From assembly GCF_002232035.1 (NCBI RefSeq), contig NZ_NKXR01000002.1, positions 62,001 through 126,000 of the forward strand: DNA of 64,000 nucleotides, read 5' to 3'. Below the pieces are notes generated by a model. It was given only the letters and a program-made list of their open reading frames with translations. It was not told where the DNA came from and ran no database searches. This stretch comes from Collinsella sp. TF06-26. GTDB lineage: Bacteria > Actinomycetota > Coriobacteriia > Coriobacteriales > Coriobacteriaceae. A program made the translations under genes and the position numbers. Positions 17,655 to 26,833 of the stretch are shown here, one piece after another. Each line of letters starts with the position of its first letter. The stretch's first letter is position 1.

Positions 17655-17786
17655 CCGGCCGGGACCGGGCTTGGTTTTGAAAACGTCCTCGACCAATGAA
17701 GCGCCCCCGTTCTGCTCCTTCGGAGCTACGAACGGGGGCGCTTCTGGTCTGCGGAGTGTTTTCAAAAACCAAGCCCGGTCCCGGCC
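17655..17786. terminator. Nested palindrome, likely bidirectional terminator
   Basis: Outer arms of about 29 bases (17655-17684 and 17758-17786, ending in GGTTTTGAAAAC and its complement) enclose an inner hairpin at 17698-17744 (GAAGCGCCCCCGTT/AACGGGGGCGCTTC). It lies between convergent genes, so it may stop transcription from both sides. The outer arms are far longer than a terminator needs. Confidence 0.6.
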
Positions 17787-17864
17787 TGCGGTAACGTTGC
17801 TGGCGGTTCTTGGGCATCGCTTGCTGGCGGGGTTCCTTGTCTGAGTTGGACTTGGTTGGCGGGG

Positions 17865-18242
17865 CTACTGGTCCCGGTCGCTGTCCCGTCCCAGCATCGC
17901 CCTCAGCTTCTCAAAGCTTTCCTCGCTCAGGCAGTGCTCCATGTGGCAGCCCTCTTGCGACGCGACCTCAGCCGAAACACCCGCATCCTCCAGCAGCCCC
18001 ACGAAAAAGCAGTGGCGCTCCCACATTTGACGGGCAACCTCAAGACCGCGTTCCGTCAGATGCACGTCGCGTTTGCCCATCTCCACGTAGCCGGTGCTCT
18101 CCAAGGCCGCCATGGCTTTAGAGACGCTTGCTTTGGTTACGCCCAAGTATTCGGCAACGTCGATCGAGCGCACGATGCCCTGACGTTCCGATAGAACGTA
18201 GATCGATTCGAGATAGTCTTCTCCGGATTCACGCAGGGCCAT
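17865..18242 (-). CDS. DtxR/MntR-family metal-dependent regulator
   Basis: A 125-residue transcription factor beginning with the family's ESGEDYLESIYVLSE. The helix-turn-helix is IDVAEYLGVTKASVSKAM. The metal-site region includes EVARQMWERHCFF and GCHMEHCLSEES, giving the Cys, Glu and His ligands expected of DtxR or MntR. It lacks the C-terminal SH3-like domain, as in MntR. The sensed ion is probably manganese or iron. Its upstream region contains GTTAGCC repeats that may be its own operator. Confidence 0.85.
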   Translation of the reverse strand: MALRESGEDYLESIYVLSERQGIVRSIDVAEYLGVTKASVSKAMAALESTGYVEMGKRDVHLTERGLEVARQMWERHCFFVGLLEDAGVSAEVASQEGCHMEHCLSEESFEKLRAMLGRDSDRDQ

Positions 18243-18381
18243 GGGCCGCCTTTCGCGATGGCTTCTAGTTAGCCTTTGGATACTTTTGCTTGATTTACTT
18301 TACCGCAAAAGTTGCCCATGTCTTACTACTTTGCCTAAAAGTTAGCCGTGTTTCACAAAACGTGCGGGACGAAAACAAAAT

Positions 18382-18407
18382 GGGGACGCCCCGCAAGGAG
18401 TGTCCCC
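18382..18407 (-). terminator. Terminator of the ABC-F/HAD unit
   Basis: GGGGAC and GTCCCC arms close a GC-rich loop. On the minus strand ATTTTGTTTTC follows. Confidence 0.65.
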
Positions 18408-18430
18408 AGGCGCCGGGTGCCGGCCCGCAG

Positions 18431-19201
18431 TTACATCAGCCCAAAGTGCTTGGCGGCGTTGTAGATGCCGTCGTCATCCACGGCGGTCGTCACATAGGTC
18501 GCTGCAGCTTTCACGGTCTCCTGCGCGTTGCCCATGGCCACACTTGTGCCCACGGCCGAGAACATCGACAGGTCGTTCTCGCCGTCGCCAAAGGCAATCG
18601 CCTCGCTCGCGTCGACACCCAGGCGTTCCAGCGTCGCCGCGACACCCAGGTCCTTACCGCCGTTGGCAGGGATAATGTCGCAGAACAAATCACACCAGCG
18701 CGTAGTGAGAGAATGCGACACCGCGTCGGTCACGATATGTTCGTCGGCAGGGTCCACAAAGGCGCAGAACTGGTAGACCGGCGCATCGAAGGCATGCTCA
18801 AACGGTTCCTCGTGGTAGACAATCCCCGCGTTGCTGCCGGCCGTCACCACGCGCTCGGACAGGCGGTTCACAAACGAGTTCTCGCCCTGCATACACAGCG
18901 AGTCATAGCGCCCCTGCGCCACCTGGTCCACAATCGCCGCGACGTCGTCCGAATCGATCGGGCAGCTGCGGTAAACGCCCTTGGCATCAAAACAGTGCTG
19001 ACCCGAAAGCGTGATGTACGCATCCCAACCAAGATCGAACAGCCAATCGGGCATCTGATAGGTCGGGCGACCCGTGGCGATCACGCACGCAATCCCCTGC
19101 TCATGAAAGCTGTCGAGCACCTGCTGCGCCGACGCCGGAATCCGATGGGTCTTAAAGCTCAGCAACGTGCCGTCGATATCGAAAAACGCGGCCTTGATCA
19201 T
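18431..19201 (-). CDS. Cof-type HAD phosphatase
   Basis: A 256-residue haloacid dehalogenase-type hydrolase. The nucleophile motif is FFDIDGTLLS, the second motif is VIATGRP and the last is FGDGENDLSMF, with a large cap between them as in the Cof/YidA group. Substrates of such enzymes are sugar phosphates or cofactor precursors; this one is unknown. The ribosome site overlaps the end of the ABC-F gene upstream (gap of six bases), so both are probably co-translated. Confidence 0.88.
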   Translation of the reverse strand: MIKAAFFDIDGTLLSFKTHRIPASAQQVLDSFHEQGIACVIATGRPTYQMPDWLFDLGWDAYITLSGQHCFDAKGVYRSCPIDSDDVAAIVDQVAQGRYDSLCMQGENSFVNRLSERVVTAGSNAGIVYHEEPFEHAFDAPVYQFCAFVDPADEHIVTDAVSHSLTTRWCDLFCDIIPANGGKDLGVAATLERLGVDASEAIAFGDGENDLSMFSAVGTSVAMGNAQETVKAAATYVTTAVDDDGIYNAAKHFGLM

Positions 19202-19207
19202 CCTCGC

Positions 19208-21067
19208 CTACTCCTCGCCCTCGAGCTTTTCGCTCGCCTCGAGCCACGCCATCTCCAGCTCGTCCATGGCGGCATGGGCCTCGTCGATCTTTGCCTGCTG
19301 TTCGCCCAGCGCCGTGTAGTTGGTGGGATCGACCTGGGCCATGGCGGCCTCGGCCTCCTCCACGCGGGCGCGCTGCGTCTCCATCTTGCGCTCGAGCGAG
19401 CTCACCTCGCGGCGGAGCTTCTGGCGCTCGGCATTGGAAAGTCCGTTGGGCTGGCCGCTCGACTTGGGCTTTTCGGCTGCAACCGCTGCGGCGCCGGTGT
19501 CGAACGTGCCGGTCTTGGCGCTCGGCGCGCCCACGGGCTCGCCCTCGGCAGTAGCGTTGCACAGGCGCAGGTACTGGTCGACGCCGCCGGGCATATGCGT
19601 CAGATGACCGTCAAGCAGCGCCCACTGCTGGTCGGTCACGCGCTCCATCAAGAAGCGGTCGTGCGTCACCAGGATCAGCGTGCCCGGCCAGCCGTCGAGC
19701 AGGTCCTCGACAATCGCCAGCATGTCGGTATCCAAGTCGTTGCCGGGCTCGTCCAGGATAAGCACGTTGGGCTCGTCCAGGATCGTCAGCAGCAGCGACA
19801 GGCGACGGCGCTGGCCGCCCGAAAGATCGCCGATGCGGCTCCAGAGCTGCTGCGTCGTAAAGCCCAGGCGCTCGCAGAGCTTCTCGGGCGAGGTCTCCTT
19901 GCCGTCGATGACATAATACTTCTTATAGTTGCTCAGAACCTCGCGGATCGTGTCACCCATGTAGGGCTCGAGCTCCTCGAGCTGCTGCGACAGCACGCCA
20001 AAGCGCACCGTCTGGCCGATCTTCACGCGGCCGCGCAGGGGCGCGATCTTGCCCTGAATCACGTCGAGCAAGGTCGACTTGCCGGCGCCGTTCTCACCCA
20101 GCAGACCATAGCGGTCGCCCGCGCCGATAAGCCAGGTCACATCGGAGAGCACCTGCTTGGGCGCGCCGTCGGTATCGGCATAGCCGGCGTCCACGTCGAT
20201 CACGTCGATGACCTGTTTGCCCAGGCGACTCACGGCGAGGCGCTTGAGCTCCAGCTCGTCGCGCACGGGCGGCACGTCGGCGATCAGCTCGCGGGCGGCT
20301 TCCACGCGAAACTTGGGCTTAGTGGAACGGGCCTGGGCGCCACGGCTCAGCCATGCAAGCTCCTTGCGCGCCATGTTGCGACGGCGCTCCTCGGTAACCG
20401 CGGCCATGCGGTCGCGCTCCACGCGCTGAAGGATATATGCGGAGTAACCGCCCTCGAAGGGGTCGACCTGGCCGTCGTGGACCTCCCACATGCTAGTGCA
20501 GACCTCGTCCAAGAACCAGCGATCGTGCGTGACCACGAGCATGGCGCCCTGGCCGCGCTGCCAGCGAGCCTTAAGATGGCGTGCAAGCCAGTTGATGGTA
20601 CGCATGTCCAGGTGGTTGGTGGGCTCGTCGAGCATGAGCACGTCGTAGTCACCGATCAGCAGGCGCGCGAGGTCCACACGACGGCGCTGGCCGCCCGAAA
20701 GCTCGCCCACCATGCCCTCCCAGGGCACATCGCTAATAAGGCCAGCGAGGATCTGACGTGTACGCGGGCTCGAGGCCCACTCGTACTCAGGCGTGTCACC
20801 GACGACAGCATGATGCACGGTGTCGGTATCGACCAGGTTGTCCTTTTGGCCGAGCAGGCCGATCGTGGTGCCGCGGCGATGCGTCACGCGGCCGTCGTCG
20901 GGCTCCAGCGTGCCGGCGAGTACACTCAGCAGCGTCGACTTGCCGTCGCCGTTTTTGCCGACAATACCAATACGGTCGCCCTCGCCCACGCCGAGCGTTA
21001 CGCTATTAAAAATATGCTTGGTGGGAAACTCTAGGCTGACGGAATCGCATCCCAAAAGAATCGCCAT
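19208..21067 (-). CDS. ABC-F family ATPase (Uup-like)
   Basis: A 619-residue protein with two ATP-binding cassettes and no membrane helices. The Walker A motifs are GKNGDGKSTLL and GENGAGKSTLL; signatures are LSGGQRRRVDLARLL and LSGGQRRRLSLLLTI; the Walker B regions are VLMLDEPTNHLD and VLILDEPGNDLD. The final 90 residues form a charged coiled coil (ERQKLRREVSSLERKMETQ), the hallmark of the Uup branch that binds ribosomes or DNA. ABC-F proteins act on translating ribosomes or give antibiotic protection. AAGGAG precedes the start. Confidence 0.9.
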   Translation of the reverse strand: MAILLGCDSVSLEFPTKHIFNSVTLGVGEGDRIGIVGKNGDGKSTLLSVLAGTLEPDDGRVTHRRGTTIGLLGQKDNLVDTDTVHHAVVGDTPEYEWASSPRTRQILAGLISDVPWEGMVGELSGGQRRRVDLARLLIGDYDVLMLDEPTNHLDMRTINWLARHLKARWQRGQGAMLVVTHDRWFLDEVCTSMWEVHDGQVDPFEGGYSAYILQRVERDRMAAVTEERRRNMARKELAWLSRGAQARSTKPKFRVEAARELIADVPPVRDELELKRLAVSRLGKQVIDVIDVDAGYADTDGAPKQVLSDVTWLIGAGDRYGLLGENGAGKSTLLDVIQGKIAPLRGRVKIGQTVRFGVLSQQLEELEPYMGDTIREVLSNYKKYYVIDGKETSPEKLCERLGFTTQQLWSRIGDLSGGQRRRLSLLLTILDEPNVLILDEPGNDLDTDMLAIVEDLLDGWPGTLILVTHDRFLMERVTDQQWALLDGHLTHMPGGVDQYLRLCNATAEGEPVGAPSAKTGTFDTGAAAVAAEKPKSSGQPNGLSNAERQKLRREVSSLERKMETQRARVEEAEAAMAQVDPTNYTALGEQQAKIDEAHAAMDELEMAWLEASEKLEGEE

Positions 21068-21128
21068 ATGCCCTGCTCCTTCGTAGAAATTCAACGTTGT
21101 CCATGATAGCAGCGAGCCCCACCCCAAA

Positions 21129-21251
21129 ACCTACCAAAAAGGGACAGGTTTATTTTGGCAGGTTTTATCTGGGCAAACGTCAGGGCGCTCCGAGCACGCT
21201 CCATGGTAAAACGTTAACCTGCCAAAATAAACCTGTCCCTTTTTGGCAGGT
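21129..21251. repeat. 36-base inverted repeat with GGGACAGGTTTATTTTGG core
   Basis: Arms at 21129-21164 and 21216-21251 are complementary with one mismatch, spaced by 51 bases. The spacer holds no gene. The arms are too long for a simple terminator and suggest a REP- or MITE-like element. Confidence 0.75.
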
Positions 21252-21270
21252 CGAAGGACGTGAACAACGC

Positions 21271-21309
21271 AAAAAGGCGGGCCATCTCGTAAAAGAGATG
21301 ACCCGCCTC
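21271..21309 (-). terminator. Terminator of the pst operon
   Basis: On the minus strand a GGCGGG...CATCTC stem closes on GAGATGG-CCCGCC and is followed by TTTTTGCG. Confidence 0.8.
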
Positions 21310-21363
21310 TCCAATCAGTCCCGCGGCAACCGTGGCCGCCGCGGGCCTCAAGCATGTCCCGGA

Positions 21364-22236
21364 CTAGGAGAACATGCCGGTGAGGTAATCATTCAGCCGC
21401 TTATCCTTGGGCCGTTGGAAAATCTCGTCGGTCTCGTCGTACTCGACCATATCGCCCATGTAGAAAAACGCCGTGCGGTTGGACACGCGCGACGCCTGCT
21501 CCATGTTGTGCGTCACGATGACGATGGCGCGGTCGGCCACGATCGACGACATGAGGTCCTCGATCGCCAGCGTCGAGATGGGGTCGAGCGCCGAGCAGGG
21601 CTCGTCAAACAGGATTACGTCGGGGTTGAGCGCCAGCGTGCGCGCAATGCACAGACGCTGCTGCTGACCGCCCGAAAGCGCGTAGGCGCTCTTGTCGAGC
21701 TTGTCTTTGACCTCGTCCCACAGCGCGGCACCGCGCAGACTTTCCTCGACCATGCGGTCGAGCTCGTCACGGTCGGTGATGCCGTGGCGCTTGGGCGCAA
21801 AGGTGATGTTGTCGCGAATGGACTTGCGGAAGGGGTTTGGCTGCTGGAACACCATGCCGATGGAGCGACGCAGCTCGTACGTGTTCTCGGTCTTGGTGTT
21901 CACGTTGCGCCCGCGGTAGTTGATCTCGCCCTCCACGCGACAGCGGCGAATCTCGCGATTCATCAGGTTGAGGCTACGCAAGAAGGTCGACTTGCCGCAG
22001 CCCGAAGGCCCGATGAGCGCCGTGATCTCACCCTTGTGGAAGTCGAGCGACGTATTGTGCAGCGCATGGTGGTCGCCATAGTACACGTTGACGTCCTTGG
22101 CGGAGAGCACGACCTCGTCGCTCACGGCCTTGCCGCTCACGCGCACGCGCCTCTCGCTCTCCCCCACGCTCGACAGAAAGTCCTGGGTCTCGGACGTGGC
22201 CGCATCGGTTGCGGGCGTCGCATTCATCTCGCTCAT
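21364..22236 (-). CDS. pstB: Phosphate ABC transporter ATP-binding protein
   Basis: The 290-residue ATPase drives phosphate import through PstCA. Walker A is GPSGCGKST, the signature LSGGQQQRLCIARTLA and Walker B VILFDEPCSALDP. The SIGMVFQQPNPF Q-loop segment is typical of PstB. About 40 extra residues at the N-terminus are polar. Its ATG overlaps the pstA stop codon (ATGA), so translation is coupled. A terminator ends the operon after it, with no phoU here. Confidence 0.96.
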   Translation of the reverse strand: MSEMNATPATDAATSETQDFLSSVGESERRVRVSGKAVSDEVVLSAKDVNVYYGDHHALHNTSLDFHKGEITALIGPSGCGKSTFLRSLNLMNREIRRCRVEGEINYRGRNVNTKTENTYELRRSIGMVFQQPNPFRKSIRDNITFAPKRHGITDRDELDRMVEESLRGAALWDEVKDKLDKSAYALSGGQQQRLCIARTLALNPDVILFDEPCSALDPISTLAIEDLMSSIVADRAIVIVTHNMEQASRVSNRTAFFYMGDMVEYDETDEIFQRPKDKRLNDYLTGMFS

Positions 22237-23159
22237 TCGGCCGTCATCCTCCTTGCCAGTTGCTTGCCCACGATACGGGCGACTACGTTAAACAGCAGCA
22301 CGCAAATCATCAGCAGTGCCGCGGTGCCCCAGACGATCTGCTGGGCCTCGGGGCTGCCCTCGCCATAGATCTTGTAGATGTGCACGGCCAGCGACTCGCC
22401 GGGACGGAACACGTTCCAGGCGCAGGTGGGGCTCGACAGGTTAAAGCTCAAGAAGTTGAGGCGGACCGGCGAGCTCATGCCCGAGGTAAAGAGCAGCGCC
22501 GCGGCCTCGCCAAACACGCGGCCGGCCGAAAGCACGATGCCGGTCACGATGGCGGGCATGGCCTCGGGAATCAGGATGTGCAGTGTGGCCTCCCAGCGAG
22601 TGAGGCCCATGGCCAGGCACGCATCGCGCTGGGCCTGCGGCACGTCCTCGAGCGCCTGCTGAATCACGCGCACCAGGATGGGGATGTTGAACATGGTGAG
22701 CGCGACGGCGCCGGAGATGATGGAGTACTTCCAGCCCAGCTGCACCGAGAACACCAGAAAGCCGAACATGCCGACGACGATGGAGGGCAGCGAAGACAAC
22801 GTCTCGATGGCGGTCGAGGCGATGTCGCGAATGGGACCGTCGGGCGCGTATTCAACTAGGAAGACCGCGCCGCCCAGGCTGATGGGCACCGAGATGATCA
22901 GGGTAATCAGCAGCAGATAGAACGAGTCGAACAGCTGGTAGAGCACGCCGCCCTGCGTTCCGTTGGCGCGTGCGGGCTGCGCGAGAAAGCCCGGCTGGAA
23001 CAGCGTCGAGATACCCTCGAACAGGATGTAGGCCACCATGGAGACGACGATAAGCATGACGATGGCGACAATCGCCGTCAGCACGCCCGTGGCGATACGG
23101 TCTTGCCTTTGGACACGCCCGAGTCTCGCCTCGTCGATATGGATGCGCGTGCTAGCCAC
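22233..23159 (-). CDS. pstA: Phosphate ABC transporter permease PstA
   Basis: An inner-membrane permease with six predicted helices and the EAA-loop QAQRDACLAMGLTRWEATLHILIP that contacts PstB. The start is taken as the GTG at 23159, which overlaps the end of pstC and has AAGGGGG upstream. A TTG at 23183 is an alternative. Its 3' end overlaps pstB by four bases. The length (about 308 residues) is normal. Confidence 0.94.
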   Translation of the reverse strand: MASTRIHIDEARLGRVQRQDRIATGVLTAIVAIVMLIVVSMVAYILFEGISTLFQPGFLAQPARANGTQGGVLYQLFDSFYLLLITLIISVPISLGGAVFLVEYAPDGPIRDIASTAIETLSSLPSIVVGMFGFLVFSVQLGWKYSIISGAVALTMFNIPILVRVIQQALEDVPQAQRDACLAMGLTRWEATLHILIPEAMPAIVTGIVLSAGRVFGEAAALLFTSGMSSPVRLNFLSFNLSSPTCAWNVFRPGESLAVHIYKIYGEGSPEAQQIVWGTAALLMICVLLFNVVARIVGKQLARRMTAE

Positions 23160-24060
23160 GAGCCTTCGCCCCCTTGCGGCCAATGAGATGGATGATCAGG
23201 ATAAAGATGAGGCTCATGCCCATCAGCAGCAGGCCGAGCGCCCACAGGATGTCGTCCTGGGCCGAGCCCTCGGCATAGACCGCCATGGACGTGGTGAGCG
23301 TGGTGGTGATGGTAGACGCCGGCGACAGCAGCGACGTCGGCATGGCCTCGATGCCGCCAATGACCATGCGCACGGCGAGCGTCTCGCCAAAGGCGCGGGT
23401 CATGCCAAGGATGACTGCGGTCATGAGCGACGGCATGGCGGACTTGAGCACCACGTGCCAGATGGTCTGCCAGCGGGTGTAGCCCAGCGCGAGCGAGCCC
23501 TGACGGTAGCTGTCGGGCACAGCGCGCAGGCCATCGACCGAAAGCGTGGTCATCGTCGGCAGAATCATGACCGCCAGTACGATGGCGCCGGGCAAGATGC
23601 CCAGACCCGTGCTTACGTGGAAAACGCTCTTCATAAGACCGACGACCACGTGAAAGCCAATCAGGCCAAAGACGACCGAGGGAATGCCGGTCAAAAGCTC
23701 AATAAGCGGCTGAAAGACCTTGGAGCCAAACTTAGGCTGGATCTCGACCGCAAAGATGGCAGAGCCGATGGCGATGGGCAGCGCGATGAGCGTGGAGAGC
23801 ACCATGACCGCAAACGAGGTGACGATCAGGGGCAGGGCGCCGGTGTAGGGCAGGCCGTTTTCGGCTGTGTTGGCCAGATCCCACTTGGTGCCGGCGAAGA
23901 ACTCTACGACCGAGACGCCGTCCTTGAGAAAAGCCGAGAGGCCCTTTTGGGCGACCATAAAGATGAGCGCGGCAACGACAAGCGTCACGAGCGCTACGCA
24001 CGCGCCCGTGACGCCCAGGCCCACGTTCTCAAGGTCGCGCTTTGGCAGCTGTTTTGCCAT
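23152..24060 (-). CDS. pstC: Phosphate ABC transporter permease PstC
   Basis: A 302-residue membrane permease that pairs with PstA. It shows about six hydrophobic helices, the start GVTGACVALVTLVV, the family segment GIPSVVFGLIGF and the EAA-like loop DSYRQGSLALGYTRWQT. It lies 24 bases downstream of pstS with its own AAAGG site and overlaps pstA, the standard pstSCA order. Confidence 0.95.
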   Translation of the reverse strand: MAKQLPKRDLENVGLGVTGACVALVTLVVAALIFMVAQKGLSAFLKDGVSVVEFFAGTKWDLANTAENGLPYTGALPLIVTSFAVMVLSTLIALPIAIGSAIFAVEIQPKFGSKVFQPLIELLTGIPSVVFGLIGFHVVVGLMKSVFHVSTGLGILPGAIVLAVMILPTMTTLSVDGLRAVPDSYRQGSLALGYTRWQTIWHVVLKSAMPSLMTAVILGMTRAFGETLAVRMVIGGIEAMPTSLLSPASTITTTLTTSMAVYAEGSAQDDILWALGLLLMGMSLIFILIIHLIGRKGAKARG

Positions 24061-24084
24061 TGCAAACCTTTCCGGGGCGATTAC

Positions 24085-25023
24085 TTATTTAGCGGATACC
24101 TTGCCGCTGGCGTCCTTGACGACCTTCATGGCAGAGACTGGGATAAAGCCCTGCTCCTCGACGAGCTTGCCCTGGACGTCGTCGGAAAGCATGAACTCCA
24201 GGAAGGCCGTGGTGGCCTCGTCGGCGTCCTTGGAGCAGTACATGTGCTCGGTCGCCCAGATCTTAAAGGAGTCGTCGGTAACGTTTGCGCTCTTGGGCTC
24301 GACGCCCTCGACCTTGATGGCGTTGAACTTGGAGTCGTCGAAGTGCGAGAAGTCGAGGTAGGAGATGGCATTGTCGGTGCTGCCCATCTGAGTCTGGACG
24401 TCGCCGGACTTGTCGAGCTCGGCGTCGCCCTTAAAGTCGACGGCCTCGTCGCCAAAGACGGCGGCCTCGAAGGTGGCGCGGGTGCCGGAGCCTGCCTTGC
24501 GGTTGAGGACGACGATCTTGGCGTCGTCACCGCCGACCTCCTTCCAGTTGGTGATCTGGCCGGAGAAGATGCCCTTGAGCTGCTCGAGGGACAGATCATC
24601 GACCTTGACGTTCTTGGAGACGACAGGGCCCATGCCCACGACGGCGACCTCGTGATCGACGAGGCTCTTGACCTGATCGGCCTCGAGCTTGGTCTCGGCG
24701 AAGACGTCGGAGTTACCGATAGTAACGGTGCCGGCGGCAACAGCGGTCAGGCCCTTGCCCGAACCGTTGCCCGAACCGGAGACGGAGACGTCGGGATTGG
24801 CATCCATAAACTTCTCGGCAGCAGCCTCGACGAGAGCCTGGAACGAGGAGGCGCCGTCGTAGGTCACCTCGCCGGAGACGGACTCGGCAGCAGCGGCGCT
24901 GCCCTCAGCAGCGGTGTTGGCGGCGTTGGAGCCGCCGCAACCAACGAGACCGAGACCGACGATACTGGCAAGACCACCAGCGAGGCCGAGGAACTGACGA
25001 CGAGAATAAGCCTGATCGAGCAT
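24085..25023 (-). CDS. pstS: Phosphate-binding lipoprotein PstS
   Basis: A 312-residue extracellular substrate-binding protein. The N-terminus holds SRRQFLG, a twin-arginine-like motif, then a hydrophobic stretch and the lipobox GLVGC, so the mature protein should be lipid-anchored at Cys. The binding core shows YDGASSFQALVEAA, GSGNGSGKGLTAV and RKAGSGTRATFE, typical phosphate loops. It leads the pst operon. The starting ATG at 25023 has GAAAGGA upstream; the longer frame to 25056 is not needed. Regulation by phosphate starvation is expected, but I could not identify a Pho box with confidence. Confidence 0.95.
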   Translation of the reverse strand: MLDQAYSRRQFLGLAGGLASIVGLGLVGCGGSNAANTAAEGSAAAAESVSGEVTYDGASSFQALVEAAAEKFMDANPDVSVSGSGNGSGKGLTAVAAGTVTIGNSDVFAETKLEADQVKSLVDHEVAVVGMGPVVSKNVKVDDLSLEQLKGIFSGQITNWKEVGGDDAKIVVLNRKAGSGTRATFEAAVFGDEAVDFKGDAELDKSGDVQTQMGSTDNAISYLDFSHFDDSKFNAIKVEGVEPKSANVTDDSFKIWATEHMYCSKDADEATTAFLEFMLSDDVQGKLVEEQGFIPVSAMKVVKDASGKVSAK

Positions 25024-25225
25024 GATCTTCCTTTCATACAAGCGACTCGCGGGCACCCTGCCCGCTTTGCTGTTTGGAAAGATACGGTCTCGATCGGGCA
25101 GCGCCCGCGTCAGCTGCGCTTTATTACGGGCATCTGATAGACCCTTACCGCAAGCGCGGCTCGGCTTTACAAACGAATAACAAACCCGCCACCAAGCATG
25201 ACCCGCCTTTTACACCAATAAAAAC

Positions 25226-25295
25226 AAAGTTGCGGTGAAATAGTTCCTGCTTGGCCATCAAATGGCCCATTCTAGGAACTATTCCACCGCAACTT
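25226..25295. repeat. Hairpin repeat, TTGCGGTGGAATAG family, copy 1
   Basis: AAGTTGCGGTGAAATAGTTCC pairs with GGAACTATTCCACCGCAACTT with one mismatch, around a second small hairpin (TGGCCAT/ATGGCC). A close relative lies at 28527-28594. It sits between the dipeptidase end and the pstS promoter and may also act as terminator. Confidence 0.75.
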
Positions 25296-25342
25296 AAAAA
25301 GCCCGGACGAAAGGCGTGCTAAGTTGTTAAAACGCCGCAGCC

Positions 25343-26779
25343 TTAAAGCTCAAGCTCGTTCAAACGTAAGATCGCCACGATATAAATCTTGAGCGCCTGC
25401 TTGAGCTGTTCCTCGTTGGCGCACTCGTTGGGACCGTGCATCTGGCCGCCCCACTCGGGCAGCTCCAGACCGGTCTCCTCGGGGCCAAACGAGACGGCGC
25501 GGGCAAAGTTGCGCGCGTACGTGCCGCCGCCCATGGCAAAGGGCTCAGCATGCTTGCCCGTAAACTCGTTATAGGTATCAATAAGCGCCTTCACGGCCGG
25601 ATCGTCGGCAGAGACCGAGAACGGCACCTTCGCACGACCCACACGGCACGTCACGCCAAAACGGCCCACGAGCGGATCGAGCTGCTCGCGGATGGTATCG
25701 GCACTCGTGCTGTCGGGGAAGCGCACGTCGATGACCTGCTCAATATGGCCATCCGCCACGCGGATGACGCCAGCGTTGCAGGTAAGCGGGCCAAACGCCG
25801 GACTCGTCGCATCGATACCCAGGCCGCGACCATAGGCGTCCGCATGCACAAAGGCCAGGAACTTGACGAACTCGTGCTCGGCAGGCGTCAGCAGGCGCTC
25901 GTCGCGTGCACCAAACGCGTCCTCGGCCTCGCGCAGATACGCCACGATCAGCCCGACGGCGTTGATCGTTCCCTCTGGCATCGAGGCATGACCGCCAATG
26001 CCGTGGGCGAAAATCTGCGCATGCCCGTTATCGAGCGCCGTGATCTCCAGGCGGTCGCCGTTCTCGACCGGCGCCGGCAGCTCATCGGCGGCAATCGCAA
26101 GCTCGCAGATAGACTGCGACGGAATGGCGTTGCTCGCCTCGGCACCGCTCCAGGACACAATGCGCCCGCCGTCGATCTTGGAGCTCACAAATGTCGCCCC
26201 AAACTGGCCCTTCTCGGCATTACAGACCGGGAACTCGGCATCGGGCGTAAACAGAAAGTCGGGGTTCGCGTGGTTCTCCAGATAATGGTGAACGTCGGAC
26301 ATGCCCACTTCCTCATCGCAGCCCAGCAGTGCGCGGAAGGTGTAGCGCGGAACAATGCCGTGCTTGAGCAGATAGGCGCCGGCGTAGAGCGACAGCACCG
26401 CCGGACCCTTGTCGTCGATAACGCCGCGGCCGAGCAGCCAGCCCTCGCGACGCTCCATCGCAAACGGGTCGGTGTTCCAGCCCGGGCCGGCGGGCACCAC
26501 GTCCACGTGGCAGATGGTCGCGAGCTGCTTGTCGCCGCGGCCAGGAATATCGGCAATGCCCACATAGCCCTCGTCGTCGCTCGTCTGATAGCCGAGCTTC
26601 TGCGCGATGCCGAGCGCACAGTCGAGCGCGTCACGGACCGGGCGGCCAAACGGCGCGCCGGGCTCTGCATCGGCAGAAACTGCCACGGACGGATAGCTCA
26701 CCAGCTGCTCGATATCGGCGACGACATCTTCCCAGACCTCGTCGACATACTCAGCGACGCTCTGCTCCACCTGATTCAT
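25343..26779 (-). CDS. M20 family dipeptidase (PepV/Sapep-like)
   Basis: A 478-residue zinc peptidase. Metal-binding segments are ATICHVDVVPAGPGWNTDPF, GRGVIDDKGPAVL and LGCDEEVGMSDVHHY, and FDMGGGTYARNF-like AMGGGTYARNFARA near the end matches PepV and Sapep enzymes. These cleave dipeptides in the cytoplasm, often with broad specificity. A TAAGGAGG ribosome site fixes the start at 26779. The hairpin repeat at 25226-25295 lies downstream. Confidence 0.88.
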   Translation of the reverse strand: MNQVEQSVAEYVDEVWEDVVADIEQLVSYPSVAVSADAEPGAPFGRPVRDALDCALGIAQKLGYQTSDDEGYVGIADIPGRGDKQLATICHVDVVPAGPGWNTDPFAMERREGWLLGRGVIDDKGPAVLSLYAGAYLLKHGIVPRYTFRALLGCDEEVGMSDVHHYLENHANPDFLFTPDAEFPVCNAEKGQFGATFVSSKIDGGRIVSWSGAEASNAIPSQSICELAIAADELPAPVENGDRLEITALDNGHAQIFAHGIGGHASMPEGTINAVGLIVAYLREAEDAFGARDERLLTPAEHEFVKFLAFVHADAYGRGLGIDATSPAFGPLTCNAGVIRVADGHIEQVIDVRFPDSTSADTIREQLDPLVGRFGVTCRVGRAKVPFSVSADDPAVKALIDTYNEFTGKHAEPFAMGGGTYARNFARAVSFGPEETGLELPEWGGQMHGPNECANEEQLKQALKIYIVAILRLNELEL

Positions 26780-26833
26780 AGACTGCCTCCTTACCAATGA
26801 GCGGCAAGCGTACCCGCCCCTCACATTTAGTTC

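Noticed and set aside
18290-21034. A 914-codon open frame on the plus strand
   Set aside because: It is antisense to the HAD and ABC-F genes, has no ribosome site and no family pattern. Long antisense frames are expected in high-GC DNA.
23038-25137. A 699-codon plus-strand frame
   Set aside because: Antisense to pstS, pstC and part of pstA, which carry clear domains and coupled starts.
25226-25295. CRISPR repeat
   Set aside because: The sequence is a single hairpin with no array of evenly spaced direct repeats; none was found elsewhere in the window.
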